A stretch of DNA of 64,000 bases. It comes from CAYTSA01 sp964440345 (lineage in GTDB: Bacteria > Desulfobacterota > Desulfovibrionia > Desulfovibrionales > Desulfovibrionaceae). Position numbers and translations under genes: made by a program. The stretch's first letter is position 1; each line of letters begins with the position of its first letter. The stretch covers positions 29,971 to 93,970 of the forward strand of contig CAYTSA010000006.1 in assembly GCA_964440345.1 (NCBI GenBank), in the 5' to 3' direction. The notes under the pieces are model-generated. The model saw only the letters and a program-made list of their open reading frames with translations, was not told where the DNA came from and searched no databases. Below, piece after piece: positions 8,940 to 17,597 of the stretch.

Positions 8940-11024
8940 ATGGCTCGAAAACAGGTTTACAGCATATGCGGCATGTGCACTGTACGCTGCCCCATGATGG
9001 CTGAAGTAGAAAACGGTAAAGTCGTATACATACAAGGCAACCCCCACGCCGCCGGCGTCAAAGGGGCTCTGTGCGCCCGGGGCGCAGCCGGCATCGCCCT
9101 GACCAACGACTCAGAACGGCCGCAACAGCCCCTGATTCGCGCTGGCGAGCGCGGCGAAGGCAAGTGGAAAGCCGTCTCCTGGGACGAGGCTCTGGACTAC
9201 GTAGCTGAAAAACTCACTGCTATTAAAAACGAATACGGCGCCAAAGCCATCATGTTTTCCGACCGCGGCGGACCGTTCCGGGACTTTTACCGCGCTTTTC
9301 TCAAAGGCATTGGCACGCCAAACTACTGCAACCACGACTCAGCCTGCGCGCGCAACGTGCAACATTCCGCGCTTTCGTTGTTCGGCTTCGGCCGCAAGGG
9401 CGTTCTGTACGACCTGAAGAACGCCAAGCACGTCATCCTGCAGACACGCAACATCTTCGAAGCCATCAACGTCAAAGAGGTCAACGACCTTCTCGACGCC
9501 AAGCAGAACAACGGCTGCAAAATCACCTGTATCGACGTGCGGGCGAACGTCACCGCCGCCAAGGCTGACAACTTCTTCATGGTCCGGCCGGGCACAGACT
9601 ACGGCTTCAACTTGGCCGTTATCAACTGTTTGATCAACAACAAGCTGTACAACGCTGACTACGTGGCCCAGCACTTTCAGGGCTTTGAGGAGTTGCAGGC
9701 CTTTGTGGAGCCATACACCCCGGAATGGGCGGAGCAGGAAACCGGCGCGTCTGCGGCTTCCATCGAGAAATTCTGCAAGGAACTCAAGCAGGCTTCGCCT
9801 TCAGTGCTCTGGCACCCAGGCTGGATGAACGCCCGCTACAAAGACTCCTTCTACATGTCCCGCACTGCTTACATAATAAACGCCCTCTGCGGCTCCATCG
9901 GGGCCAAGGGCGGCCTGCCCATGGCTGTGGGGCCAGGCGACGTCGGGGCCAAGGGCCTCAAGGCCTTCATGGACCTGTACCCAAAGCCGGAAGATAAGCG
10001 CGTGGACGGCGTGGGCTGGCAGGAAGGCCGCACCCACTTCGAAGCTGGACCCGGCTTGGTCAACCTGGCCTATGACGCCATCGTTACTGGCGAACCCTAC
10101 CCCATTAAAGCGTACATCTGCCACCGGCACGATCCGCTCATGGCATTTCCAGACAGCAAGCATGTGTTGGAAAAATGGAAGAACCTGGACCTGCTGGTCT
10201 CTACCACCTTCTCCTGGTCTGACACTGCCTGGAACGCCGACGTGGTGCTGCCCCTCTCGCCGTATCTGGAGCGCGGCTCGCAGCTGGCGCTCAAGAAAGG
10301 CCTCAAGCCCTCCATCATCATGCGCGACCGATGCCAGCAGCCACGCTACGACACAAAATCTGAATGGGAAATCTACGGCCAGCTGGGCAAGCGCATGGGC
10401 CTGAGCGAACTGGACTACACCAACATTGAAGACCTGTGGAACTTCCAGCTTCAAGAAACCGGCGTCACTGTCGAGCAGCTGCGCGAAAAGGGCTCTGTAA
10501 GCCTGGCTAGCGAGCCGCTCTACAAAGAGCCCAAGTTCAAGACGCCGGCCGGCAAAATCGAAATCATCTCCGAAAAGCTGGACAAAGCCGGAGTGGCTTC
10601 CTTGAAACCCTATGAATCCCCGGATTCGCCGCCAGCCGGCCAGTACCGCATCACCTTCGGCCGCGTGGGCGTGCACACCCAGGGCCACACTGTGAACAAC
10701 CCCCTGCTGCACGAGCAGATGCCTGAAAACGAGCTGTGGATACACACCGCCGAAGCTGAAAAGCTGGGCATTGCCGACGGCGAGTACGTTACGGTGGGCT
10801 CCAATGGCCACTCCGGCAAGATAAAAGCCTACGTCACTGACTTCATCCACCCCGAGGCGGTCTTTATGGTGCACGGCTTTGGCCACACCCTGCCTGTGGA
10901 AAGCCGGGCCAAAGGCTGCGGCGTGGCGGACAACGAACTCATGTCCAAAGGCATTGAGAACTACGACAAAGCCGGCGGCGCCATTGCCATGCAGGAACAC
11001 TTCGTCAAGGTGTCCAAAGGATAA
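8940..11024 (+). CDS. Cytoplasmic molybdopterin oxidoreductase of the PhsA/PsrA (DMSO reductase) family
   Basis: The N-terminus begins directly with the [4Fe-4S] motif CGMCTVRCPMMAEVENG and a fourth cysteine (GALCARG). The molybdopterin domain and a C-terminal dinucleotide-binding domain (RVGVHTQGHTVNNPLL) follow. Cys in HDSACARNVQHSA (about residue 135) is in the position of the metal ligand of PsrA/PhsA. These enzymes reduce thiosulfate, polysulfide or arsenate. Unlike those periplasmic enzymes, this one has no twin-arginine signal and should stay in the cytoplasm. Its likely partners are the divergently transcribed Fe-S proteins. The downstream FmdE-MoCF fusion may supply or insert its cofactor. 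The substrate is not assignable from sequence. Confidence 0.82.
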   Translation: MARKQVYSICGMCTVRCPMMAEVENGKVVYIQGNPHAAGVKGALCARGAAGIALTNDSERPQQPLIRAGERGEGKWKAVSWDEALDYVAEKLTAIKNEYGAKAIMFSDRGGPFRDFYRAFLKGIGTPNYCNHDSACARNVQHSALSLFGFGRKGVLYDLKNAKHVILQTRNIFEAINVKEVNDLLDAKQNNGCKITCIDVRANVTAAKADNFFMVRPGTDYGFNLAVINCLINNKLYNADYVAQHFQGFEELQAFVEPYTPEWAEQETGASAASIEKFCKELKQASPSVLWHPGWMNARYKDSFYMSRTAYIINALCGSIGAKGGLPMAVGPGDVGAKGLKAFMDLYPKPEDKRVDGVGWQEGRTHFEAGPGLVNLAYDAIVTGEPYPIKAYICHRHDPLMAFPDSKHVLEKWKNLDLLVSTTFSWSDTAWNADVVLPLSPYLERGSQLALKKGLKPSIIMRDRCQQPRYDTKSEWEIYGQLGKRMGLSELDYTNIEDLWNFQLQETGVTVEQLREKGSVSLASEPLYKEPKFKTPAGKIEIISEKLDKAGVASLKPYESPDSPPAGQYRITFGRVGVHTQGHTVNNPLLHEQMPENELWIHTAEAEKLGIADGEYVTVGSNGHSGKIKAYVTDFIHPEAVFMVHGFGHTLPVESRAKGCGVADNELMSKGIENYDKAGGAIAMQEHFVKVSKG

Positions 11025-11069
11025 TACTACGTATCCCAAGTCCGACCAAGACCCCGGACTTTACTCCTT

Positions 11070-11110
11070 GCGCGCGTTCGGATTCCTGTCCGGGCGCGCG
11101 CCGTCTTTTG
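11070..11110 (+). terminator. Intercistronic hairpin, possible terminator
   Basis: GCGCGCG (11070-11076) pairs with CGCGCGC (11095-11101), with an inner CGGA/TCCG helix, followed by CGTCTTTT. A smaller GTCCG/CGGAC hairpin lies just upstream. It separates the molybdopterin enzyme from the FmdE-MoCF gene. Confidence 0.5.
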
Positions 11111-11158
11111 CGTCACAAGCAATCCACAGATATCATTACATAAAACCAGGAAGACAGC

Positions 11159-12790
11159 ATGAACATAGGTCCCTACACATTTGAAGAATTTAAGGAAAAA
11201 GCCGCGGCGTTTCATGGCTACCCAGCCCCGGGCCTGCTCATAGGCGGCTATATGGTGGAATACGCCAAAAGCCTGCTGCCCGAGGGAACCATTTTTGACG
11301 CTGTGGTGGAAACAGGCAAATGTTTGCCCGACGCCGTGCAGCTGCTCACCCTGTGTTCCATCGGCAACAGCTGGATGAAGATTCTCAACCTGGGCCGCTA
11401 CGGCCTGGCCCTGTACGATAAATACGACGGCAAGGGCGTGCGCGTCTGGCTGGACGTGAACAAGCTGGACGACTGGCCGGAAATCAAGGCCTGGTACTTG
11501 AAAACCCGGCCCAAGAAAGAGCAGGATACAGAACTGCTCTTCAAACAGATTGAAGAAGCCGGCCATACCGTGTGTTCTCAGCGCCCGGTGGTCATGGCGC
11601 CGTACTACCTGCAGCGGCCGCCCATGCGGTCCATCGTGAGCTGTCCCTCCTGCGGAGAACCCTACCCCCAGGCTGACGGCGCCATCTGCCGCAGCTGCGG
11701 CGGCGAGAGCCCCTATGTAGCTGGTCCGGACATGCACGACTGCATGCCAGGACCGGCAATGACGGCGGTTCCTGTGGAAGAGGCTGTGGGCAAAACCGCC
11801 CTGCACGACATGACCCGCATAGAGCCGGGCGCCAGCAAGGGCCCTGAATTCACCGCCGGCCAGGCCATCACCGCCGGTGACGTCTGCCGGCTGCACCAGA
11901 TGGGCCGCAGCCGGGTCTACCTGGAGGAAGACGCCGCAGACATGGGCGAGGACTGGGTGCACGAAAACGAAGCCGCCTTGGCTTTTGCCCAGCGCATGGC
12001 CGGGCAGAACGTTGTCTGCGACGCAACGCCCCATGAGGGCAAGATCAACTTTGCCGCAGAAACCGACGGACTTCTGGTCATAGACACGACCAGGCTGGAG
12101 GCCTTCAATATGCTCTCCGACGTCATGTGCGCCACGCGGCAGAACTACACCCTGGTCGAAAAAGGCAAGAACTTCGCCGGCGCACGAGCCATTCCCCTCT
12201 ACCTGGCCCAGGACAGGTTCAGCAGCGCCCTGGCCGTGCTTGGCTCGGAGCCGCTGTTCAACGTCACGCCGCTGCGGCAAGCCAAATTCGGCGTGCTGGT
12301 CACCGGCACGGAGGTGTTCCAGGGCCTCATCGAGGACAAATTCATCCCCATCATCAGCGCCAAAGCCGAAGCCCTGAAATGCCCGGTCATAGCCACAGAC
12401 ATAGTGCCGGACGACCGCCAGGCCATTGCAGACAGCGCCAAGGCCATGCTGGACAAGGGCGTGGAGCTGCTCGTTACCACGGCCGGCCTCTCTGTGGACC
12501 CGGACGACGTGACCCGCCACGCTCTGATAGACGCCGGGCTTACCGACTACGTGTACGGCGCGCCGCTGCTCCCGGGCGCCATGACCCTGGTGGGCCGCAT
12601 GGGCCAGGCCAGGGTGCTGGGCGTACCCGCCTGCGCCCTGTACTACAAGACCACCAGCCTGGACCTGCTGCTGCCCCGGCTGCTGGCTGGGTTGAACGTC
12701 AGCCGCCAGGACCTGGCCCGCATGGCGGAAGGCGGCTTCTGCCTTTCCTGCCGCTCATGCACGTTTCCCAAGTGCCCGTTCGGCAAGTAG
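11159..12790 (+). CDS. FmdE-family protein fused to a molybdopterin-binding (MoCF) domain
   Basis: Residues 1-150 match the FmdE/FwdE family (FHGYPAPGLLIGGYMVEYA and CLPDAVQLLTLCSIGN). A zinc-ribbon follows (CPSCGEPYPQADGAICRSC, about 162-180). The C-terminal third is a MoaB/MoeA-type MoCF domain (FGVLVTGTEVFQGLIEDKF, TTAGLSVDPDDVT). The protein ends in a cysteine-rich tail, CLSCRSCTFPKCPFGK. FmdE proteins are linked to molybdenum or tungsten enzymes, and MoCF domains bind molybdopterin. I infer a chaperone or cofactor-loading role for the oxidoreductase encoded upstream. The start ATG has AGGA upstream. The fusion appears intact and full length. Confidence 0.8.
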   Translation: MNIGPYTFEEFKEKAAAFHGYPAPGLLIGGYMVEYAKSLLPEGTIFDAVVETGKCLPDAVQLLTLCSIGNSWMKILNLGRYGLALYDKYDGKGVRVWLDVNKLDDWPEIKAWYLKTRPKKEQDTELLFKQIEEAGHTVCSQRPVVMAPYYLQRPPMRSIVSCPSCGEPYPQADGAICRSCGGESPYVAGPDMHDCMPGPAMTAVPVEEAVGKTALHDMTRIEPGASKGPEFTAGQAITAGDVCRLHQMGRSRVYLEEDAADMGEDWVHENEAALAFAQRMAGQNVVCDATPHEGKINFAAETDGLLVIDTTRLEAFNMLSDVMCATRQNYTLVEKGKNFAGARAIPLYLAQDRFSSALAVLGSEPLFNVTPLRQAKFGVLVTGTEVFQGLIEDKFIPIISAKAEALKCPVIATDIVPDDRQAIADSAKAMLDKGVELLVTTAGLSVDPDDVTRHALIDAGLTDYVYGAPLLPGAMTLVGRMGQARVLGVPACALYYKTTSLDLLLPRLLAGLNVSRQDLARMAEGGFCLSCRSCTFPKCPFGK

Positions 12791-12859
12791 CGCTACGAAG
12801 GTAAATACTGAATGAGGAGGGGGCTCGCGTTCTGCGCCATTTCAAAGAGAAGACGCGCC

Positions 12860-13083
12860 ATGGCCCCCTCACCTGCTGCTATTCCTCTCCAACAAGGCGC
12901 GCGCTCGCGCCTGGTCTACGTCATTGCCGGCGGGTCCGGGGCGCGGCCATGTCCATCGCCGCCCTGTCCAACTGGCTGTCCAATTTCATTGTGGCGGATA
13001 CATTCTTGAACGTGGCGCAGGGGCTGGTGCAGATAGAAGCCAACCTGGCCGCGGGCAAGCCGCTGCGCAAGCTGGGCGCCTGA
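12860..13083 (+). pseudogene. Shrunken remnant of an MFS sugar-porter gene
   Basis: Three parts of a sugar:H+ symporter lie side by side. The N-terminal segment ends in GARSRLVYVIAG. Near 12930 the frame changes, and RVRGAAMSIAALSNWLSNFI, from near the second-to-last membrane helices, begins. Around 13010 this joins QIEANLAAGKPLRKLGA, typical of the protein's C-terminus. A full gene would be about 1.4 kb; about 0.2 kb remains. Two internal deletions explain the structure. The N-terminal and later parts are in different frames, so no functional product is possible. Confidence 0.7.
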
Positions 13084-13090
13084 GGGGCGA

Positions 13091-15466
13091 TTACGGTATC
13101 AGGCTTTTGGCCTTGGCGTTCTGCAAAAACTGGCGGGCCACGACTGACCAGTCGAAGCGGCGCTCCACTTCCTGGCGGGCGGCAAGGATGCGCCGGGCGG
13201 TTTCTTCGCTGGGTTCTTCGCGCAAACCTTGCAGGGCCGCCGCAAAATCTTCCAGTTCGGCCAGGATAATGTGCTCGTCCGGGATCAGCCCAAGCCCCCG
13301 GGCGCCAAAGGGAGTGGACACCGCGGGCAAACCGGCGGCCAGATACTCCAGCAGCTTCAGGTTGGTTCCAGAGCCGGAGACCACAGGGTTCACCGCCGCG
13401 TCCGCCAGGGAGAGCGTCACTTCCTTCTGGGCGTTATCCAGCACGCCCAGCTCAAACACGTTGGCCGGCAGCTTGCAGTCGCAGTAGTAGTTGCAGCAAC
13501 TGCCCATGAAGAGAAAGCGCACGTCTGGCAACTGTTTTGCCAGCTCCAGCAAAAAATCACAGGCTTCCAGGTTGGGCCCGTGCCAGGAGCCCATAAACAG
13601 CACGCTGAAGACCTCATCCTCCCCCATTTTGGCCTTGAACTCTCTGCGCTCTTCCAGGCCGGTGAAAGGGATGGCGGAAACGTCAACGCCGTTGGGGACC
13701 ACCACCATGCAGTCCGGGTTCGCGCCGTACAGCTCAACCAGCCTGTCCCTGTCTTCGCCGGAGCAGACCATGACCACGCCGCTTTCCCGGCAGCTGGCCT
13801 GTTCTGACTCCCACACCTTTTGCAGCAGCACATCCGCCACTGGTCCGGGGGCGTACATGGGCTTTTTCAAATCATACTCCACATTGTGGGAATTGTGCCA
13901 TAGTGGGCCGTCACAGTAGGATTTGACCAAAGCGTAAGAAAATGGATGGTCAACCACGCACACGCCGGCTTCTGCGGCGGCCGCTTTGAAGGCCTCCACA
14001 TAGTCTGGCGTGTGCTCTATCAGCAGGGGGAACGCCGCGTCCGTGACCGGGGCATCCACGTAGTCCTGGTATTCCTTCCATTCCGCCAGCATGTGCGCCT
14101 CTGACTTGGGAACGCGGACCTCTCGAAGGTTTTTGGCAATCATCCAGTCAGCCGGCTCCTCGTCATAATTGGCCAAAGTAATCAGCGTGACGTCAAACTC
14201 CCGCGCCAGTTGTTTATAAAGGTGATAGACCCGATTTTGCCCTCCTCCTCGCGGGGGGTAAACCGGGTAGGTCAGCGGCGCGACCAGTTTTATTCGCCGC
14301 CGCGGCGCCGTTACCTCGCCAGTATCGCCCAGCAGCCCTGAAACCGTGTTGCGCCAGGTCACGGTTGCGACCCGCTTGCGAGCGTTGCTCCCCATGCGCC
14401 GGCAAGCTGCGGGGTCGCCGACCAATTGCTCTACGGCTTCGCCAATGGCTTCCGGGACGGGCGCAACGCTGTAGCCGGTTTCGCCATGCGTGACAAATTC
14501 ATTGGGGCCGCCGGCGTCGGCGACAGTAATGACCGGCTTGCCGCATTTCATGGCTTCTATGGTTATCAGTCCCATATCTTCGTCATAGGGGACGTACAGC
14601 ACGGCCATGGCGTCCGCGTACAGCGCCTCCAGCCTGGCGTCATCCACAAATCCTTCAAACACAATGCGGGGGTCGCCGGCGGCCAGTTCCCTGAGCGCAT
14701 CCTCCTGGGGCCCCACTCCGGCGATGCGCAGCTGAATATCTGCCGATACATGGGACATGGCTTTGATCAACAAGTCAATCCGCTTTGGATGGTCCAGGCG
14801 CGAAACCGTAAACAGATAGTCAAAGGATCGGCAGGAACAGTCCCGCAAGGAAGAAGGATGGTGGATCACTTCCACCTGCGCTTGCTCAGGAAAATACTCT
14901 CGGCCGGCCACTGTTTGTGAGATAGCCGCAAAGCGCCGCACCCCGGCCAGAGCGGCAGCGTCCAAGAAGCGCACCACGCTGCGCGCCAGCGGGCCGGGAA
15001 AGGCAAAGGCGTCCTCAGGCAGGTCTTCGGCCTGCTGCAACTCCTCCACTCTGGCCAACAACTCCTGCGCCGCCTCGCGCCGGCCCGCGTTCTTCTCCAT
15101 GAATTGCTGCAGTTGCCGCACTCCTGCGTGGCTGGTCTCATACTCCAATGGCAAGCCAGTAAGATGATAGGTGTCATAGAGCCCGCGAAGGCAGTGCTGC
15201 ATGTAGCACACGGTGTTCTCGTGCGCAGTCATCCAAGCCGGGTATTTGGTCACAATAGCCATGTCAAAGTGCGAGACGTCCAGCTCATGAAAGGCTCTGT
15301 ACCCCTGCAGCAGGCCGGCAAAAGACTGCTCGCGCACCGGCAGCTTGATAAGCTCGGCATGGTGCGGCGTCATCTGGTTGACGGCCTCAGTCAGACTCCA
15401 GGCCAGGCTTTCTACGCCGCCCATCACAAAAGGGGCAGGACTGGGAAAAATCAGGGCAATGTGCAT
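13091..15466 (-). CDS. Tandem two-domain GT-B glycosyltransferase
   Basis: The 791-residue protein contains two glycosyltransferase units. The first (about residues 1-385) is GT4-like, with GGVESLAWSLTEAV near the start, SRLDHPKRIDLLIKAM and EDMGLITIEAMKCGKPVI. The second (about 390-791) has PRGGGQNRVYHLYKQLA, VVPNGVDVSAIP, FMGSWHGPNLEA and SGSGTNLKLLEYLAAGLP. Each carries the E-x7-E-like nucleotide-sugar region. Such fusions build surface glycans or decorate proteins by successive transfers. The acceptor is unknown. The gene is alone on its strand, 8 bases past the transporter remnant, convergent to it. Confidence 0.85.
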   Translation of the reverse strand: MHIALIFPSPAPFVMGGVESLAWSLTEAVNQMTPHHAELIKLPVREQSFAGLLQGYRAFHELDVSHFDMAIVTKYPAWMTAHENTVCYMQHCLRGLYDTYHLTGLPLEYETSHAGVRQLQQFMEKNAGRREAAQELLARVEELQQAEDLPEDAFAFPGPLARSVVRFLDAAALAGVRRFAAISQTVAGREYFPEQAQVEVIHHPSSLRDCSCRSFDYLFTVSRLDHPKRIDLLIKAMSHVSADIQLRIAGVGPQEDALRELAAGDPRIVFEGFVDDARLEALYADAMAVLYVPYDEDMGLITIEAMKCGKPVITVADAGGPNEFVTHGETGYSVAPVPEAIGEAVEQLVGDPAACRRMGSNARKRVATVTWRNTVSGLLGDTGEVTAPRRRIKLVAPLTYPVYPPRGGGQNRVYHLYKQLAREFDVTLITLANYDEEPADWMIAKNLREVRVPKSEAHMLAEWKEYQDYVDAPVTDAAFPLLIEHTPDYVEAFKAAAAEAGVCVVDHPFSYALVKSYCDGPLWHNSHNVEYDLKKPMYAPGPVADVLLQKVWESEQASCRESGVVMVCSGEDRDRLVELYGANPDCMVVVPNGVDVSAIPFTGLEERREFKAKMGEDEVFSVLFMGSWHGPNLEACDFLLELAKQLPDVRFLFMGSCCNYYCDCKLPANVFELGVLDNAQKEVTLSLADAAVNPVVSGSGTNLKLLEYLAAGLPAVSTPFGARGLGLIPDEHIILAELEDFAAALQGLREEPSEETARRILAARQEVERRFDWSVVARQFLQNAKAKSLIP

Positions 15467-15691
15467 CCAGCGGTCTCTACTTCCAGAGCAATAAACGGGT
15501 TACAACAGACAACACCTTGCAGCGGAGGAAAAAATACACACTTCGGCGGCTATGTCCAGTTTTTCGAAAGCCCTTTATAATAATACGATACACTTCACAC
15601 ATCTGGACCTTTGGTGTATCTTTGCAGTCATTATTCTACTTGAAACAGCCTTCAACACAAACGGGGCTGAAAACATTCAGGAGGACGTACA

Positions 15692-17584
15692 ATGCCTAAA
15701 GAAAAAAGACCCTTGGACGACCTGACCATGTGGGATGACGCCAAGCAGATGATTGTCAAAGCTGAGAAGGACGGCGTCGAGACTGTATGGGACCGGTTAG
15801 TGGACCAGACCCCGCACTGCCAGTTTTGCGAAAAGGGCCTGACCTGCAATAAATGTGTGATGGGCCCCTGCCGCATCAACCCCAATAAAGGCGACCAGAA
15901 GAAACAACGCGGCGTATGCGGCGCAGACGCGGACCTGACTGTGGCCCGGAACTTCGGCCGCTTTGTGGCCGGCGGAGCAGCCTCGCACTCCGACCACGGC
16001 CGCGACCTGGTGGAAACCCTGCGGGCCATCGGCGAAGGCAAGACCACGGACTACGGAATACGCGACGAGGCCAAGCTGCGGCGCATAGCTGGCGAAATAG
16101 GCGTGGACGAAGCCGGCAAAGGCGCGCTGGAAGTCGCCAAAGGCGTGGCCGACAAGCTTACCGAAGACTACGGTTTCAGAACCGCCGGCCTCTCCTTTGT
16201 AAACCGCGTTCCGCAAAAGCGCCGGGACCTGTGGGACAAGGTGGGCGTCACCCCCCGCGGCGTGGACTGGGACATCGTGGAAATGATGCACCGCACCCAC
16301 ATGGGCGTGGACTGCGACGCGACCAGCCTGTGCCTGCACTCTGCCCGGCTGTGTCTGGGCGACGGCTGGGGCGGCTCTATGATCGCCACGGAACTCTCGG
16401 ACATCATTTTCGGCACGCCAGAGCCCAAAGCCTCCAAGGTAAACCTGGGCGCCATCAAGGAAGACCAGGTGAACATCCTGGTGCACGGGCACAGCCCCAT
16501 CGTGTCCGAAATGGTCCTGGCCGCGGCCAAGTATCCGGAAATGCTGCATAAGGCAAAAGCCGCCGGCGCAGCAGGCATTAACATAGCCGGCCTGTGCTGC
16601 ACGGGCAACGAACTGCTCATGCGCCAGGGCATACCCCTGGCCGGCAACCACCTGATGACAGAGCTGGCCATTGTCACCGGCGCAGTGGAGGCCATAGTGG
16701 TGGACTACCAGTGCATCATGCCCAGCCTGGTGACCATTGCCAACTGCTACCACACCCATTTCTTCTCCACATCGGACAAAGCGCACTTCACCGGCGCCGA
16801 GCACATCGAGTTTACCTACGCCAACGCCAGGGAGCAGGCTCGGCGCATTGTGGACGCGGCCATAGACGCTTACTCCAAGCGCGACCCCGGCCGGGTGGAC
16901 ATTCCGGGCCAGCCCGTGGACCTGATGACCGGCTTTTCCAACGAAGCCGTGCTGCAGGCCCTGGGCGGAACCCCGGACCCGCTCATCGAAGCCATCAAGG
17001 CCGGCCAGGTGCGGGGCGCCGTCGGCATAGTAGGCTGCAACAACCCCAAGCTGAAGCACGACTACGTGCACGTAAACCTGGCCAAGGAGTTGATCAAGCG
17101 CGACGTGCTGGTGCTGGTCACCGGCTGCGCCACCGTGGCCATGGGCAAAGCTGGGCTCATGGTTCCCGAGGCTGCCGACCAGGCCGGCCAGGGCCTTGCC
17201 GCGGTCTGCAAGTCGCTGGGCATCCCTCCGGTGCTGCATGTGGGCTCTTGCGTGGACAACGCGCGCATCATCCACCTGTGCGCGGTGCTGGCCAACGCGT
17301 TGGGCGTGGACATAAGCGACCTGCCCGTAGCCGCCAGCGCGCCGGAGTGGTACTCGGAAAAGGCCGCAGCCATAGGCTTGTACGCTGTGGCCAGCGGCAT
17401 ATACACGCACCTGGGGCTGCCGCCGAACATCACCGGCAGCGACACGGTGACCAACCTGGCCCTGCAGGGGCTGGAGGACGTGCTAGGCGCGGCTTTTGCC
17501 GTGGAGCCGGACCCCTTCAAGGCGGCGGAGCTGATAGACGCGCGCATCAGCGCCAAGCGCCAGGCCCTGGGCCTGAGCGCTTAG
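15692..17584 (+). CDS. cooS: Anaerobic Ni-Fe carbon monoxide dehydrogenase catalytic subunit
   Basis: Near the N-terminus, CQFCEKGLTCNKCVMGPCRI and RGVCGADAD carry the cysteines of the bridging D-cluster and the B-clusters. C-cluster ligands are visible as the His in LVHGHSPIVSEM and the cysteines of GLCCTGNE, VGCNNPK, TGCATVAMGKAGLM and GSCVDN. The enzyme oxidises CO to CO2 with release of two electrons. At 630 residues it is full length. The start ATG has AGGAGG 7 bases upstream. The maturase gene cooC follows after 13 bases. No cooF ferredoxin, hydrogenase or acetyl-CoA synthase genes are adjacent, so this looks like a stand-alone CO-oxidising unit. Confidence 0.96.
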   Translation: MPKEKRPLDDLTMWDDAKQMIVKAEKDGVETVWDRLVDQTPHCQFCEKGLTCNKCVMGPCRINPNKGDQKKQRGVCGADADLTVARNFGRFVAGGAASHSDHGRDLVETLRAIGEGKTTDYGIRDEAKLRRIAGEIGVDEAGKGALEVAKGVADKLTEDYGFRTAGLSFVNRVPQKRRDLWDKVGVTPRGVDWDIVEMMHRTHMGVDCDATSLCLHSARLCLGDGWGGSMIATELSDIIFGTPEPKASKVNLGAIKEDQVNILVHGHSPIVSEMVLAAAKYPEMLHKAKAAGAAGINIAGLCCTGNELLMRQGIPLAGNHLMTELAIVTGAVEAIVVDYQCIMPSLVTIANCYHTHFFSTSDKAHFTGAEHIEFTYANAREQARRIVDAAIDAYSKRDPGRVDIPGQPVDLMTGFSNEAVLQALGGTPDPLIEAIKAGQVRGAVGIVGCNNPKLKHDYVHVNLAKELIKRDVLVLVTGCATVAMGKAGLMVPEAADQAGQGLAAVCKSLGIPPVLHVGSCVDNARIIHLCAVLANALGVDISDLPVAASAPEWYSEKAAAIGLYAVASGIYTHLGLPPNITGSDTVTNLALQGLEDVLGAAFAVEPDPFKAAELIDARISAKRQALGLSA

Positions 17585-17597
17585 TGCGGGCCTTAGC

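Noticed and set aside
9801..12520. Long minus-strand frames opposite the molybdopterin enzyme and the FmdE fusion
   Set aside because: Both are shadows of well-supported genes on the plus strand.
15797..17410. 537-codon minus-strand frame opposite cooS
   Set aside because: The plus strand encodes all CODH cluster ligands; the minus frame has no recognisable content.
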